Assembly (NCBI GenBank): GCA_044227505.1
Contig: JBGAWP010000009.1
Location: 27,363 to 91,362 of the forward strand
Source of the DNA: UBA7236 sp044227505
GTDB lineage: Bacteria > Bacteroidota > Bacteroidia > Chitinophagales > BACL12
Length of the DNA: 64,000 bases
Direction of reading: 5' to 3'
The notes under the pieces were generated by a model. That model had not been told where the DNA came from, did no database searches, and worked only from the letters and a program-made list of their open reading frames with translations. Made by a program: the position numbers and the translations under genes. Shown piece by piece: positions 1 to 7,965 of the stretch (position 1 is its first letter; the number at the start of each line of letters is the position of its first letter).

Positions 1-170
1 ATTCCAGGAAATAACATAGCAGGTATCTGAAAACAAACAGATTTACCGCCGCCTGTTGGCATCACCACCACAGCATCATTTCCTTTCATCACATAATCGA
101 TGATCTCTTCCTGTGTATCTCTGAATACCTCGTATCCGAAATACCGTTTTAAAACATCTTTAGGGGACAT
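1..170 (-). CDS. recQ: RecQ-family ATP-dependent DNA helicase, N-terminal fragment
   Basis: The reverse strand from 170 down to the window edge translates to about 56 residues starting M-S-P-K-D-V-L-K. It contains F-R-D-T-Q-E-E-I-I, the RecQ motif 0 region, and then the Walker A motif M-P-T-G-G-G-K-S with the typical C-F-Q-I-P-A that follows it. RecQ helicases unwind 3'-5' in recombination and repair. The ATG at 170 is a natural start and the rest of the gene lies outside the window. The next gene, at 274, is divergent, so the roughly 100 bp between them must hold both promoters. The family call is firm from the motif spacing. Confidence 0.9.
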   Translation of the reverse strand, partial: MSPKDVLKRYFGYEVFRDTQEEIIDYVMKGNDAVVVMPTGGGKSVCFQIPAMLFPG

Positions 171-273
171 AACAATTAAATTTAAGTCAAATATAAAAAA
201 TAGTAACTTTATCCGGTTATTTTTTCGAAAATTACCCGATAAATTAAAATTAAGCGGTTAGATACTAGAATTT

Positions 274-993
274 ATGGCACTCAAAAACATCAAACCACTT
301 CGACTTAAAACGAAAAATTATCAGCAAGTAGCTGTAATTGAGATCATATTGATTTTTTTTATATTGATCATGGGGGATGTTGCAACGGCGTTTAATGAAA
401 CCTATGCAGATAAAATAGTAACGGGTGTTTTATTGATCCTGGAAATATTTTATTTATTGTTGCTTGTTCAATTGGCTGGATTTTTAAGTGCCAATAAACG
501 CATAATTAATATATTGAAAATAGCCATCGGAATCATTTTTATACTGTCTTTTATTGCATTAAACCCGCTTTTCACCTTAGTATCTGACCTGAAACCCTGG
601 TTAATTGCTGTCCATGTGATATTATGTGCACTGGAATGTTTTGTGATAGCACTTGGATTAATGGATATTTATTCTGATAATTTACGCATCACCGAAAGGC
701 TTTGGGGCTCGGTTGCAGTGTATTTATTGATAGCACTTGGATGGGGCAGTTTCTATGAGATATTTGTGTTAATTGACCCTATGAGTTTAGGGGTAACATT
801 AAATGCGGGATACCAAACGTATTCCGAAAGTTTATATTTCAGTTTATGCAGTATCAGTGGAAGCTCAAGTGTTTATGCAAATCCATCCCATTTGATACGC
901 AATTTATCGCTTATAGAATCAGTGTGGGGTGTATTGTTTTTGGTGATGTTGATAGGAGGACTTTTTACCTTGCCCTCACCCAATAGGGATTAA
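274..993 (+). CDS. Potassium-channel-like membrane protein with a non-canonical selectivity filter
   Basis: 239 residues. Hydrophobic segments lie near 20-40, 48-70, 78-100, 108-130 and 147-167, and the C-terminal part (183-233) looks like the pore module of two-helix ion channels. It has a pore helix starting S-L-Y-F-S-L, a filter position, a N-P turn and a final helix with L-S-L-I-E-S-V-W-G-V-L-F. The stretch from Y188 to P204 aligns without gaps to the usual pattern (YFS...TTLGYGD...P), but the filter itself reads S-G-S-S-S-V-Y, so K+ selectivity cannot be assumed. There is no cytoplasmic RCK/TrkA-N domain. I see no operon partner: recQ is divergent and uvrD follows after a repeat-bearing gap. 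The function is unknown. It could be a degenerate channel, a channel of other selectivity, or an unrelated membrane protein with chance resemblance. Confidence 0.6.
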   Translation: MALKNIKPLRLKTKNYQQVAVIEIILIFFILIMGDVATAFNETYADKIVTGVLLILEIFYLLLLVQLAGFLSANKRIINILKIAIGIIFILSFIALNPLFTLVSDLKPWLIAVHVILCALECFVIALGLMDIYSDNLRITERLWGSVAVYLLIALGWGSFYEIFVLIDPMSLGVTLNAGYQTYSESLYFSLCSISGSSSVYANPSHLIRNLSLIESVWGVLFLVMLIGGLFTLPSPNRD

Positions 994-1004
994 AAAATGT
1001 TTCA

Positions 1005-1028
1005 CGCAAAGTCGCAAAGCCGCAAAGA
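1005..1028. repeat. Octamer tandem repeat (CGCAAAGN x3)
   Basis: Three consecutive 8-nt units at 1005-1012, 1013-1020 and 1021-1028, identical except for the last base. It sits just after the stop of the channel-like gene, in non-coding sequence. Confidence 0.85.
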
Positions 1029-1107
1029 ATTAAATCATGTGATTTGCCGTAATCAAAACACATCCATAACATAATCCACCCCATTTTTGAACGCAGTTCA
1101 AAAAAAA

Positions 1108-1143
1108 ATCCGCGCAATCCGCGCAATCCTTTAAATCCGTGAT
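1108..1143. repeat. Nonamer tandem repeat (ATCCNNNNN x4)
   Basis: Four 9-nt units begin with ATCC at 1108, 1117, 1126 and 1135. The first two are identical (ATCCGCGCA) and the last two have diverged. The array ends directly before the TAAATTTG promoter element of uvrD. Confidence 0.8.
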
Positions 1144-1144
1144 G

Positions 1145-1152
1145 TAAATTTG
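1145..1152 (+). promoter_or_regulatory. Bacteroidota -7 element of uvrD (TAAATTTG)
   Basis: TAAATTTG matches the Bacteroidota -7 consensus TAnnTTTG. Only four bases (GGCT) separate it from the GTG start at 1157, so the transcript probably begins at or next to the start codon. No clear TTTG -33 element was found; the nonamer array occupies that position. Confidence 0.6.
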
Positions 1153-1156
1153 GGCT

Positions 1157-3457
1157 GTGAATTTCTTGGAATCTCTTAACGAAGCGCAATTAGCTGCTGT
1201 AACGAATATCAACGGACCAACTATGATCATTGCCGGTCCCGGCTCAGGCAAAACACGTGTGCTCACTTTCAGAATTGCATATTTAATGCAACAAAACGCC
1301 GATCCTTTTTCCATTTTGTCGCTCACCTTTACCAATAAGGCTGCCCGGGAAATGAAAAACCGTATTGAGCAACTGATGGGTGGAGAAGCGCGTAATTTAT
1401 GGATGGGTACTTTTCACTCCGTGTTTTCACGCATACTTCGAAGCGAAGCTGATAAGTTGGGATATCCCTCCAATTTTACGATTTACGATTCGGAAGATTC
1501 AAAAAATTTGTTGAAGACCATTGTTAAAGAAATGGGATTGAACGATAAATTATACAAACCGGGATATGTTTTATACCGTATTTCCATTTCTAAAAATAAT
1601 TTGATCGGGCCTAAGGAATACGAAAATAATACTGACCTTATTGCAGAAGATGAAAGTAATGGCCGGCCAAAAATGAGCGAACTTTATTGGAATTATACCA
1701 AAAGATGTTTTCGTGCAGGTGCAATGGATTTTGATGATCTTTTATTAAAAACGCATGAATTACTGGAGCGATTTCCCGACGTATTATATAAATATCAACA
1801 CCGTTTTAAATATGTGATGATAGATGAGTTTCAGGATACGAATTTTTTGCAGTATTCCATCGTGAAAAGAATTGCGGATGTTTTTCAAAATATTGCCGTA
1901 GTAGGAGATGATGCGCAAAGTATTTATGCATTCCGCGGAGCCAATATTTTAAACATTCTCAATTTTGAAAAAGATTTTCCCGAAGTGCAAACTTTCCGCC
2001 TCGAACAAAATTATCGTTCTACAAAGGTAATTGTGGAGGCAGCAAATCATATTATTTCAAAAAATAAACATCAACTCGCAAAAAAAATATGGACAGATAA
2101 TCTGGAAGGGGAATCCATTAAAGTAATTCGTGCCATGAGTGATAATGAAGAAGGAAGAATGGTTGCGAATGAAATTTTTGAACAGCGCATGCGCGAACAT
2201 ATTAAAAATGGAGAGTTTGCCATTTTATACAGAACGAATGCCCAAAGCCGGGCATTTGAGGAGGGATTGAGAAAATTAAATATTCCATATAGAATTTATG
2301 GCGGAATTTCCTTTTACCAGCGCAAGGAAGTAAAAGATCTGATCGCCTATTTAAAATTGACCGTTAATCCGCATGATGAGGAATCATTTAAACGTATAGT
2401 AAATTATCCCGCTCGAGGTATTGGGAAAACAACCATCGAAAAATTAACAGTGCTTGCTGCCGATAACGATAAAAGTTTATGGACCATGGCAGAAAATATC
2501 GATCTGCTGCAATTTAATTCCGGCACCAGAAAACTTTTATCAGATTTTGTAACCATGATAAAAAGCTTTCAAACACTTCTTGAAAAAAAGGATGCCTATG
2601 AAGTTGCCAGTCATATCGCAAAATCGACCGGAGTTATGAAAGATCTATACAGCGATCAAAGTGTGGAAGGATTAAGCAGATATGAGAACATGCAGGAATT
2701 ATTAAACTCCATAAAAGAATTCGTGGCTCCGGATGAAGCTGCATCTGAATTTTATGTGGATACAATTCCAGGGGAAGAAAAGGTAACAAAAACATTGGGA
2801 CAATATTTACAGGAAGTGGTATTATTAACCGATGCAGATGCGGAGGGAAATGAAGACGAATCAGTTAAACTCATGACCATTCACGCTGCAAAGGGATTGG
2901 AATTTAAAAGTGTTTTTGTTGTGGGATTGGAGGAAAATTTATTTCCCGGAACATTATCACTTTCGTCTCGTGAAGATCTTGAAGAAGAACGGAGATTATT
3001 TTATGTTGCAATTACACGTGCAGAAACAAAACTAACTATTACACACGCTGCAACACGCTATAAATACGGGAAACTGGAATATTGTGAACCGAGCAGATTT
3101 TTGGAAGAACTTCCGCAAAATTTATTGAATTATGTAGGATATAATAACTCAAAATGGAATGATGAAGTAAACGACAATACTAAAAAGCATTACGAACATG
3201 CTACACCGGTTACCAAAGTGCGGCCGCAGGTTCCTGTGAATAATTATATGCATAAAGCTTCCGAAAATTTTAATGCTGCATTCCCCGAAGAACTACAATT
3301 AGGAATGGATGTTGAGCATCAAAAATTCGGATTTGGAAAAATCACTGCTATGGAAGGAAACAATGAGGGCAAAATGGCAACCATTGTATTTCAGAACGCA
3401 GGAGAGAAGAAGTTGTTGTTGAAGTTTGCAAAACTCGCTGTCGTAAAAAATGATTAA
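1157..3457 (+). CDS. uvrD: UvrD/PcrA-type 3'-5' DNA helicase (superfamily 1A)
   Basis: 766 residues, close to the usual family length. Motif I (Walker A) is A-G-P-G-S-G-K-T near residue 27, motif II is M-I-D-E-F-Q-D-T, and the motif III/IV region includes V-V-G-D-D-A-Q-S-I-Y. The late motif V/VI region contains V-A-I-T-R-A. The last 50 residues form the basic, beta-rich tail typical of PcrA/UvrD, here with H-Q-K-F-G-F-G-K. The enzyme unwinds DNA in nucleotide excision and mismatch repair. The start is GTG at 1157, chosen because N-F-L-E-S-L-N-E-A-Q begins the conserved Q-motif region and a -7 element sits 4 nt upstream. The sulfotransferase-like gene follows after 17 nt and may be co-transcribed. 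Confidence 0.95.
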   Translation: MNFLESLNEAQLAAVTNINGPTMIIAGPGSGKTRVLTFRIAYLMQQNADPFSILSLTFTNKAAREMKNRIEQLMGGEARNLWMGTFHSVFSRILRSEADKLGYPSNFTIYDSEDSKNLLKTIVKEMGLNDKLYKPGYVLYRISISKNNLIGPKEYENNTDLIAEDESNGRPKMSELYWNYTKRCFRAGAMDFDDLLLKTHELLERFPDVLYKYQHRFKYVMIDEFQDTNFLQYSIVKRIADVFQNIAVVGDDAQSIYAFRGANILNILNFEKDFPEVQTFRLEQNYRSTKVIVEAANHIISKNKHQLAKKIWTDNLEGESIKVIRAMSDNEEGRMVANEIFEQRMREHIKNGEFAILYRTNAQSRAFEEGLRKLNIPYRIYGGISFYQRKEVKDLIAYLKLTVNPHDEESFKRIVNYPARGIGKTTIEKLTVLAADNDKSLWTMAENIDLLQFNSGTRKLLSDFVTMIKSFQTLLEKKDAYEVASHIAKSTGVMKDLYSDQSVEGLSRYENMQELLNSIKEFVAPDEAASEFYVDTIPGEEKVTKTLGQYLQEVVLLTDADAEGNEDESVKLMTIHAAKGLEFKSVFVVGLEENLFPGTLSLSSREDLEEERRLFYVAITRAETKLTITHAATRYKYGKLEYCEPSRFLEELPQNLLNYVGYNNSKWNDEVNDNTKKHYEHATPVTKVRPQVPVNNYMHKASENFNAAFPEELQLGMDVEHQKFGFGKITAMEGNNEGKMATIVFQNAGEKKLLLKFAKLAVVKND

Positions 3458-3474
3458 GGTAATTAATTGAACGC

Positions 3475-4194
3475 ATGCACAGAAGAATTAACCTCTGGTC
3501 GGGACCGCGAAATATTTCTACTGCATTAATGTATTCATTTGCACAACGACATGATACTAAAGTTTTTGATGAACCTTTATATGCGCATTATTTAAAAACA
3601 ACCGGAATTATGCATCCCGGCACGACGGATATTTTGAGATCTCAGGAAAATGATGGCGAGAAGGTAGTCGCTTCCTTAATACTTGGTTACTACGAAAAAC
3701 CTGTTTTATTCTTCAAACAAATGACACATCATTTGGTGGATCTGGATCTTGCGTTTTTAGAAAAAACATATAATATTCTTTTAATTCGGGATCCTAAAAA
3801 TGTATTATATTCATATAGTAAAGTAATTGAAAAACCAACACTCGAAGATATAGGTATTAAGCAGAGTTTTGAATTGTTCAGTTTCCTTGAAAGCAAAGGA
3901 TACCATTATTTTATTATCGACTCAGCACAAATCTTGAAGGATCCGGAAACTGCTTTGACAAAAATCTGTACTGCTTGTGATATACAATTCGAAAATGCCA
4001 TGTTACAATGGGAAAAGGCAGCTCGTCCGGAAGATGGGATATGGGCTAAATACTGGTATGCCAATGTCCATAACTCAACAGGTTTTCAGACTTATCAGGA
4101 AGAAACAATAAGTTTGCCAGATCATTTAAATCCAATTTATTTACAGGCAAAAGTTTATTACGATGTACTTATTCGTCATGCTATAAAAATATAA
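3475..4194 (+). CDS. Sulfotransferase-like (PAPS-fold) protein paired with an aminotransferase
   Basis: 239 residues. The N-terminus L-W-S-G-P-R-N-I-S-T-A resembles the 5'-phosphosulfate-binding loop of sulfotransferases, and L-L-I-R-D-P-K-N-V-L-Y-S-Y resembles the 3'-phosphate-binding segment (RDP....S). No signal peptide or membrane segment, so probably cytoplasmic. The gene lies 17 nt after uvrD and 2 nt before a class IV aminotransferase, so it is almost certainly co-translated with the latter. Such pairs (or fusions) of a sulfotransferase-like and a branched-chain-aminotransferase-like protein are, as I recall, found in other organisms, but I know of no established substrate. Its activity could also be something other than sulfation that uses a related P-loop fold. 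Confidence 0.65.
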   Translation: MHRRINLWSGPRNISTALMYSFAQRHDTKVFDEPLYAHYLKTTGIMHPGTTDILRSQENDGEKVVASLILGYYEKPVLFFKQMTHHLVDLDLAFLEKTYNILLIRDPKNVLYSYSKVIEKPTLEDIGIKQSFELFSFLESKGYHYFIIDSAQILKDPETALTKICTACDIQFENAMLQWEKAARPEDGIWAKYWYANVHNSTGFQTYQEETISLPDHLNPIYLQAKVYYDVLIRHAIKI

Positions 4195-4196
4195 TT

Positions 4197-5096
4197 ATGC
4201 AACAAGAATTCAATCCGCAAAACGAAAATATTTTCATTTGGGTCGAAAATAAATTATACCCTCGTAACGAGGCAAAGGTTTCGGTTTTTGATTCTGCAGT
4301 GCAGGGTGGGGATGCAGTATGGGAGGGGTTGCGAATATATAATGGAAAAATATTTTGTTTGGATGAGCACCTTGAAAGGTTACATGCAAGCGCCCATGCA
4401 ATGTTGTTTAAAAATGTACCGACCAAAGAATATATTAAAAAGGCAATTTTTGAAACATTAAAAGCAAATGGCATGAATCACAATGCCCATATCCGTTTAA
4501 CATTGACACGCGGAGAAAAAATCACTTCGGGAATGGACCCGCGATTAAATCAAAAAGGATGTACACTCATAGTTTTAGCGGAATGGAAAAAACCTGTTTA
4601 TAGCGGGACTATTAAATTAATTACTTCTTCTATCAGAAGAAATTCACCCATGCATATTGATTCTAAAATACACCATAACAATCTGATCAATAACATTCTC
4701 GCTAAAATTGAAGCAAACGTTGCAGGAATGGATGATGCTTTAATGCTCGATAATCTCGGATTTGTTTCTGAAACAAATGCCTGCAATATTTTCATGATAA
4801 AAAATAATGTTGTTTACACACCAAATGCGGATGCATGTTTGCCGGGTATCACCAGAAAAAAAGTAATAGAAATATGTGTTAATAATAATTTTGAAGTTCA
4901 CTTAAAAAATTTAACACTCACCGAGTTTTATAATGCTGATGAAGTTTTTACAACTGGCACCATGGGAGAACTTACCGCTGTGTCAGAAATTGATGGAAGG
5001 GCAATTGTGAATAAAAAAGAAAGTTCATTGTTGGAGAAAATTAATCAACACTTCCATAAAATGACAATGGATCAAGGAGAGATCATCCCGCAATAA
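4197..5096 (+). CDS. Class IV (branched-chain-like) PLP aminotransferase
   Basis: 299 residues, the standard length of the BCAT / D-amino-acid aminotransferase / ADC-lyase superfamily. Fold-type IV features are G-G-D-A-V-W-E-G near 37-44, the PLP lysine K157 in D-S-K-I-H-H-N-N-L, and D-A-L-M-L-D followed by the phosphate-binding loop S-E-T-N-A-C-N-I-F (191-199). The C-terminal T-T-G-T-M-G-E-L also fits. The family transfers amino groups between branched-chain or other amino acids and 2-oxoglutarate; sequence alone does not fix the substrate. It is tightly coupled to the sulfotransferase-like gene (2 nt). It ends 2 nt from the stop of the convergent truA, leaving no room for a conventional intergenic terminator. 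Confidence 0.85.
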   Translation: MQQEFNPQNENIFIWVENKLYPRNEAKVSVFDSAVQGGDAVWEGLRIYNGKIFCLDEHLERLHASAHAMLFKNVPTKEYIKKAIFETLKANGMNHNAHIRLTLTRGEKITSGMDPRLNQKGCTLIVLAEWKKPVYSGTIKLITSSIRRNSPMHIDSKIHHNNLINNILAKIEANVAGMDDALMLDNLGFVSETNACNIFMIKNNVVYTPNADACLPGITRKKVIEICVNNNFEVHLKNLTLTEFYNADEVFTTGTMGELTAVSEIDGRAIVNKKESSLLEKINQHFHKMTMDQGEIIPQ

Positions 5097-5098
5097 TT

Positions 5099-5836
5099 TT
5101 AAGAAATGTAAGGATATTCAACCTTAATTAAGAATAAGGCGTGCGCAGGAGCAGACATCGCCATTTTAAATCTTTCCTTATTTTTTATTCCTTCATCAAA
5201 TTCTTCGAGTGTCATTTTGTGTTTGCCAATCTGTATCATTGCACCAACCATTAAGCGCACCATTCCGCGTAAAAATCTGTCGGCACTAACATATAAAATG
5301 GAAAGATTTCCCTCTTTACGCCAATAAAGTTCTTTAATATTTACAATAGTGGTTTTCGATCCTTGTTTACTTTTACAAAAGGAGGGAAAGTCGTTGTATT
5401 TTTTTACGATCTCACAAGCTTTGTGCATCAGATCAAAATCGAGATCGTCTAAGTGGCGGTATAATAATAATTCATTTAAAAATGCATTTTTTTCGAATGT
5501 AACTCGATATTCATACGCTCTCATTGTTGCATCAAAACGCGCATGTGCTTTTTCGTGAACAGGTATTAATTTTTTAACGGCAATACCCTGCGGTAAAAAA
5601 GTATTTATTCGCAAAATAAAATTATCCGGGAAAATTTTATCTGTATCAAAATGCAAAAAGAATTGTTCTGCATGCACTCCTGCATCGGTTCTGCCACAGC
5701 CTAAACAATGGATATCAGCGCGTAAAATAGTCTGTAAAGCTTCATCTACCTTCTGTTGCACACTCACGCCATTAGGTTGGATCTGCCAACCTACATAACC
5801 CGTCCCCTTATACGCAATCTCCAAAAAATACCGCAT
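5099..5836 (-). CDS. truA: tRNA pseudouridine(38-40) synthase TruA
   Basis: 245 residues, as usual for TruA. The catalytic aspartate D51 lies in G-R-T-D-A-G-V-H-A, the N-terminus begins R-Y-F-L-E-I-A-Y-K-G-T-G-Y-V-G-W-Q, and the C-terminal half has F-L-R-G-M-V-R-L-M-V-G. It modifies U38-U40 in the anticodon stem of tRNAs. The start is the ATG at 5836, 7 nt downstream of a TAATTTTG promoter element. It is convergent with the aminotransferase gene. Confidence 0.97.
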   Translation of the reverse strand: MRYFLEIAYKGTGYVGWQIQPNGVSVQQKVDEALQTILRADIHCLGCGRTDAGVHAEQFFLHFDTDKIFPDNFILRINTFLPQGIAVKKLIPVHEKAHARFDATMRAYEYRVTFEKNAFLNELLLYRHLDDLDFDLMHKACEIVKKYNDFPSFCKSKQGSKTTIVNIKELYWRKEGNLSILYVSADRFLRGMVRLMVGAMIQIGKHKMTLEEFDEGIKNKERFKMAMSAPAHALFLIKVEYPYIS

Positions 5837-5843
5837 TTACCCC

Positions 5844-5851
5844 CAAAATTA
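5844..5851 (-). promoter_or_regulatory. -7 element of truA (TAATTTTG)
   Basis: On the minus strand TAATTTTG matches TAnnTTTG and is followed by 7 nt and then the truA ATG, implying a leaderless or near-leaderless mRNA. Confidence 0.5.
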
Positions 5852-5866
5852 CGCAAACCAAAGGTT

Positions 5867-5894
5867 TGAATTGTCAATTATCAATTATCAATTG
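5867..5894. repeat. Heptamer tandem repeat (TCAATTR family, 4 units)
   Basis: Units at 5867 (TGAATTG), 5874 and 5881 (TCAATTA) and 5888 (TCAATTG). It lies in the divergent gap between truA and the DUF4293 gene and resembles the array downstream of lysS. Confidence 0.8.
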
Positions 5895-5906
5895 TCAAAT
5901 TGTGTT

Positions 5907-5914
5907 TATTTTTG
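5907..5914 (+). promoter_or_regulatory. -7 element of the DUF4293 gene (TATTTTTG)
   Basis: TATTTTTG fits TAnnTTTG, with exactly 4 nt (TGCC) before the ATG at 5919. This spacing decides the start codon over an earlier in-frame ATG at 5871 that lies inside the repeat. Confidence 0.6.
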
Positions 5915-5918
5915 TGCC

Positions 5919-6311
5919 ATGTGGCAACGAATTCAAACCGTTTTTTTATTTCTCGCAGCAATTGCAGCGATCGTCTTTCTATTTTTACCCATTTCTGAAA
6001 AAGATGGAGTTCTTTTGTTGACAAAAGGGGATATCATTGCAACTTCAATTTGTATTGCAATAGCATTAATAGCGCTGTTTACCATTTCTCAATTCAAAGA
6101 CCGGAAACTACAGCTAAAAATGTGTCTTATTAATATGTTTTTGTCTATAGTATTAATGGGGGCATGTTTTTTTGCAGCAACAAGATTTGGAAATGAAAAT
6201 TATCCAATTGCCTTGGGAATTCCCCTGGTAATATTAATTATGATCGTTTTTGCTCGCAGAAATATCAAAAAGGATGAAGATCTGGTAAAGTCCATGGATA
6301 GATTTCGTTGA
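5919..6311 (+). CDS. DUF4293 family four-helix membrane protein
   Basis: 130 residues from the ATG at 5919, beginning M-W-Q-R-I-Q-T-V-F-L-F-L-A-A, the typical opening of the Bacteroidota DUF4293 family. Four hydrophobic helices are visible, near 5-25, 36-56, 66-86 and 90-110, followed by a basic tail with R-R-N-I-K-K. No function is established for the family. A longer reading from 5871 would add 16 residues encoded by a tandem repeat and is unlikely. A 98-nt heptamer array begins 3 nt after the stop. Confidence 0.85.
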   Translation: MWQRIQTVFLFLAAIAAIVFLFLPISEKDGVLLLTKGDIIATSICIAIALIALFTISQFKDRKLQLKMCLINMFLSIVLMGACFFAATRFGNENYPIALGIPLVILIMIVFARRNIKKDEDLVKSMDRFR

Positions 6312-6314
6312 GAA

Positions 6315-6412
6315 GGACATAGGACATATGACAAAGGACATATGACATAGGACATAGGACATAGGACATATGACATAGGACATATGACAAAGGACATAGG
6401 ACATAGGACATA
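6315..6412. repeat. Perfect-register heptamer array, 14 units of KGACAWA
   Basis: Fourteen uninterrupted 7-nt units run from 6315 to 6412. All are GGACATA, TGACATA or TGACAAA, so only the first and sixth bases vary. It is non-coding and starts 3 nt after the DUF4293 stop. There are no CRISPR-like spacers. Confidence 0.95.
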
Positions 6413-6544
6413 CGATGTTGGTTGTACAATCGTCAATTATTTTGTAACTGCAGGATTTCAAATTCTTATAATTATCGCACTTTAAACATCCGCTTAATAT
6501 TAAGGTAATATCTGCATGGCAATTTTGTACTTCTATTTCGGAGT

Positions 6545-7807
6545 ATGAAATTAAGAATTTACATATTTATTTTATTTCTATTTTTTATAACAATCAAAAC
6601 AATTTTCTCCCAAACAATATCTATTGGGGATATTGCTTTTTTGGGATTTAATTCCGATAATACCGATCAATTTTCCATAATTGCCACCAATTATATCGAA
6701 TCCGGCGTTCCAATATTTTTTACGGATGCCGGTTGGAACGGAACAAATTTTTATGCTTCCGAAGGTCATTTCCAATGGAATGTTCCTGCGGGTGGATTGC
6801 CCACAAATACAATTATCACTTTTACAGGCGGTGGAGCCGGTGGATTTACAATTTTTGGAACAGGATTACTGGAACCCGGAGCAAATGCAACTTCAGGAAC
6901 TTTAGCAGCATCAGCTTCTACATCATCCATGGCACTTTCCACATCCGGAGACCAGATAATTTGTTATACAGGAACCATAGCAGCACCAAATTTTATCGCC
7001 TGCATAAACTTTAACGGAAGCTGGTCGCCGGCAACTAATTCCAATCAAACATCCATACCAACTGGCTTAACTGTAGGAACCAATTGCGTTTTACTAAACA
7101 ATCAGGATAACGGAATTGTAAACTGTTTATTACTTCCTGATCCATCAACCATTGCCGATTATAATAATCCGGCAAATTGGATTTATAATGATGCTACAAG
7201 ATATGTTTTACCTCCTGTAGTTGGACCGTGCGATTTTTTGTTGCCAATTATATTAAAAGATTTTTACGCAACTGTAGTTGAAAATGCTATACAATTAAAT
7301 TGGATCACATCAAATGAAATAAATACCTTTGAATTTATTGTTGAAAAAATAATGCAGGATGGAAATTTTTATGAAATAGCTAATATAAAAGCTTCAGGAA
7401 ATTCTTCCCCAGATCAGTTTTATCAATTTACTGATGATGAAATTAATAATTCAACCACTTATTACAGACTAAAAATAATAGAGACAGATTATTCTTACGA
7501 GTACAGTGAAACAATTGTTGTAAATAACCCTTCTGATAATAAGGAGATTCAAAACATCACGCTATATCCGAATCCTGTTAGTGAAGAATTAAACATCCAA
7601 ATCAATTTTCCTATTTCCGAATTTGAAACACTGCAAATTATAAATGCAACAGGTAAAATTATTTACATCACCCATGAAAATCTCAGCTTCGGTGAAAATA
7701 ATTTTTTGATCAATTTATCAGATATTGAATCCGGATATTATTTCTTTCGCGCTTCACTAATTAATGGTAATTTTATTAATATACCTTTTATTAAAAGCAA
7801 CTTATAG
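6545..7807 (+). CDS. Secreted T9SS cargo protein with lamin-tail-like N-terminal region and type A sorting domain
   Basis: 420 residues. A signal peptide (about 1-22, ending F-S-Q) precedes a domain with I-S-I-G-D-I-A-F-L-G-F-N-S-D-N. That pattern, with a later F-T-D-A-G-W-N-G, occurs at the start of many large secreted or nuclease-associated proteins of Bacteroidota and Cyanobacteria. From about 233 a beta-sandwich follows (L-P-I-I-L-K-D-F-Y-A ... N-W-I-T-S-N-E-I-N), then the C-terminal sorting domain from about 345 with L-Y-P-N-P-V and G-Y-Y-F-F-R-A. It is probably exported by Sec and T9SS to the cell surface. No catalytic motif was seen. It stands alone, with repeat arrays on both sides. 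Confidence 0.8.
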   Translation: MKLRIYIFILFLFFITIKTIFSQTISIGDIAFLGFNSDNTDQFSIIATNYIESGVPIFFTDAGWNGTNFYASEGHFQWNVPAGGLPTNTIITFTGGGAGGFTIFGTGLLEPGANATSGTLAASASTSSMALSTSGDQIICYTGTIAAPNFIACINFNGSWSPATNSNQTSIPTGLTVGTNCVLLNNQDNGIVNCLLLPDPSTIADYNNPANWIYNDATRYVLPPVVGPCDFLLPIILKDFYATVVENAIQLNWITSNEINTFEFIVEKIMQDGNFYEIANIKASGNSSPDQFYQFTDDEINNSTTYYRLKIIETDYSYEYSETIVVNNPSDNKEIQNITLYPNPVSEELNIQINFPISEFETLQIINATGKIIYITHENLSFGENNFLINLSDIESGYYFFRASLINGNFINIPFIKSNL

Positions 7808-7821
7808 GATATTTTCTCCCT

Positions 7822-7855
7822 GAGGCCTACACGGGTTTTCAAAACCTATGAGGTC
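7822..7855. repeat. Imperfect palindrome between convergent genes
   Basis: The two arms around GGTTTT-C-AAAACC pair imperfectly over about 15 nt each (GAGGCCTAC... with ...ATGAGGTC). It lies between the T9SS cargo gene and convergent lysS, so it could act as a bidirectional terminator or be a dispersed palindromic repeat. No T-tract follows directly. Confidence 0.45.
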
Positions 7856-7862
7856 ATCGTTG

Positions 7863-7965
7863 TCAATTGTCAATTTTTTGTTTGGCTGTTTAATTCTCAA
7901 TTCTAACTCTCAATTCTCAATTGTTTCTTTGGCTGTTTAAATTGTCAATTGTCAATTGTCAATTT
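7863..7965. repeat. Heptamer repeat cluster (TCAATTG and ATTCTCA types)
   Basis: TCAATTG units at 7863-7876, a 7-nt-period ATTCTCA/TTCTAAC stretch around 7892-7922, and three TCAATTG-type units at 7945-7965. The last units run into the lysS stop codon on the other strand. Confidence 0.8.

Noticed and set aside
965..1335. Two overlapping minus-strand reading frames between the channel-like gene and uvrD
   Set aside because: They run over repeats and the uvrD Walker region in antisense, and have no recognisable protein features or promoter.
6315..6412. The heptamer array as a CRISPR array
   Set aside because: Units are 7 nt with no spacers and no cas genes nearby.
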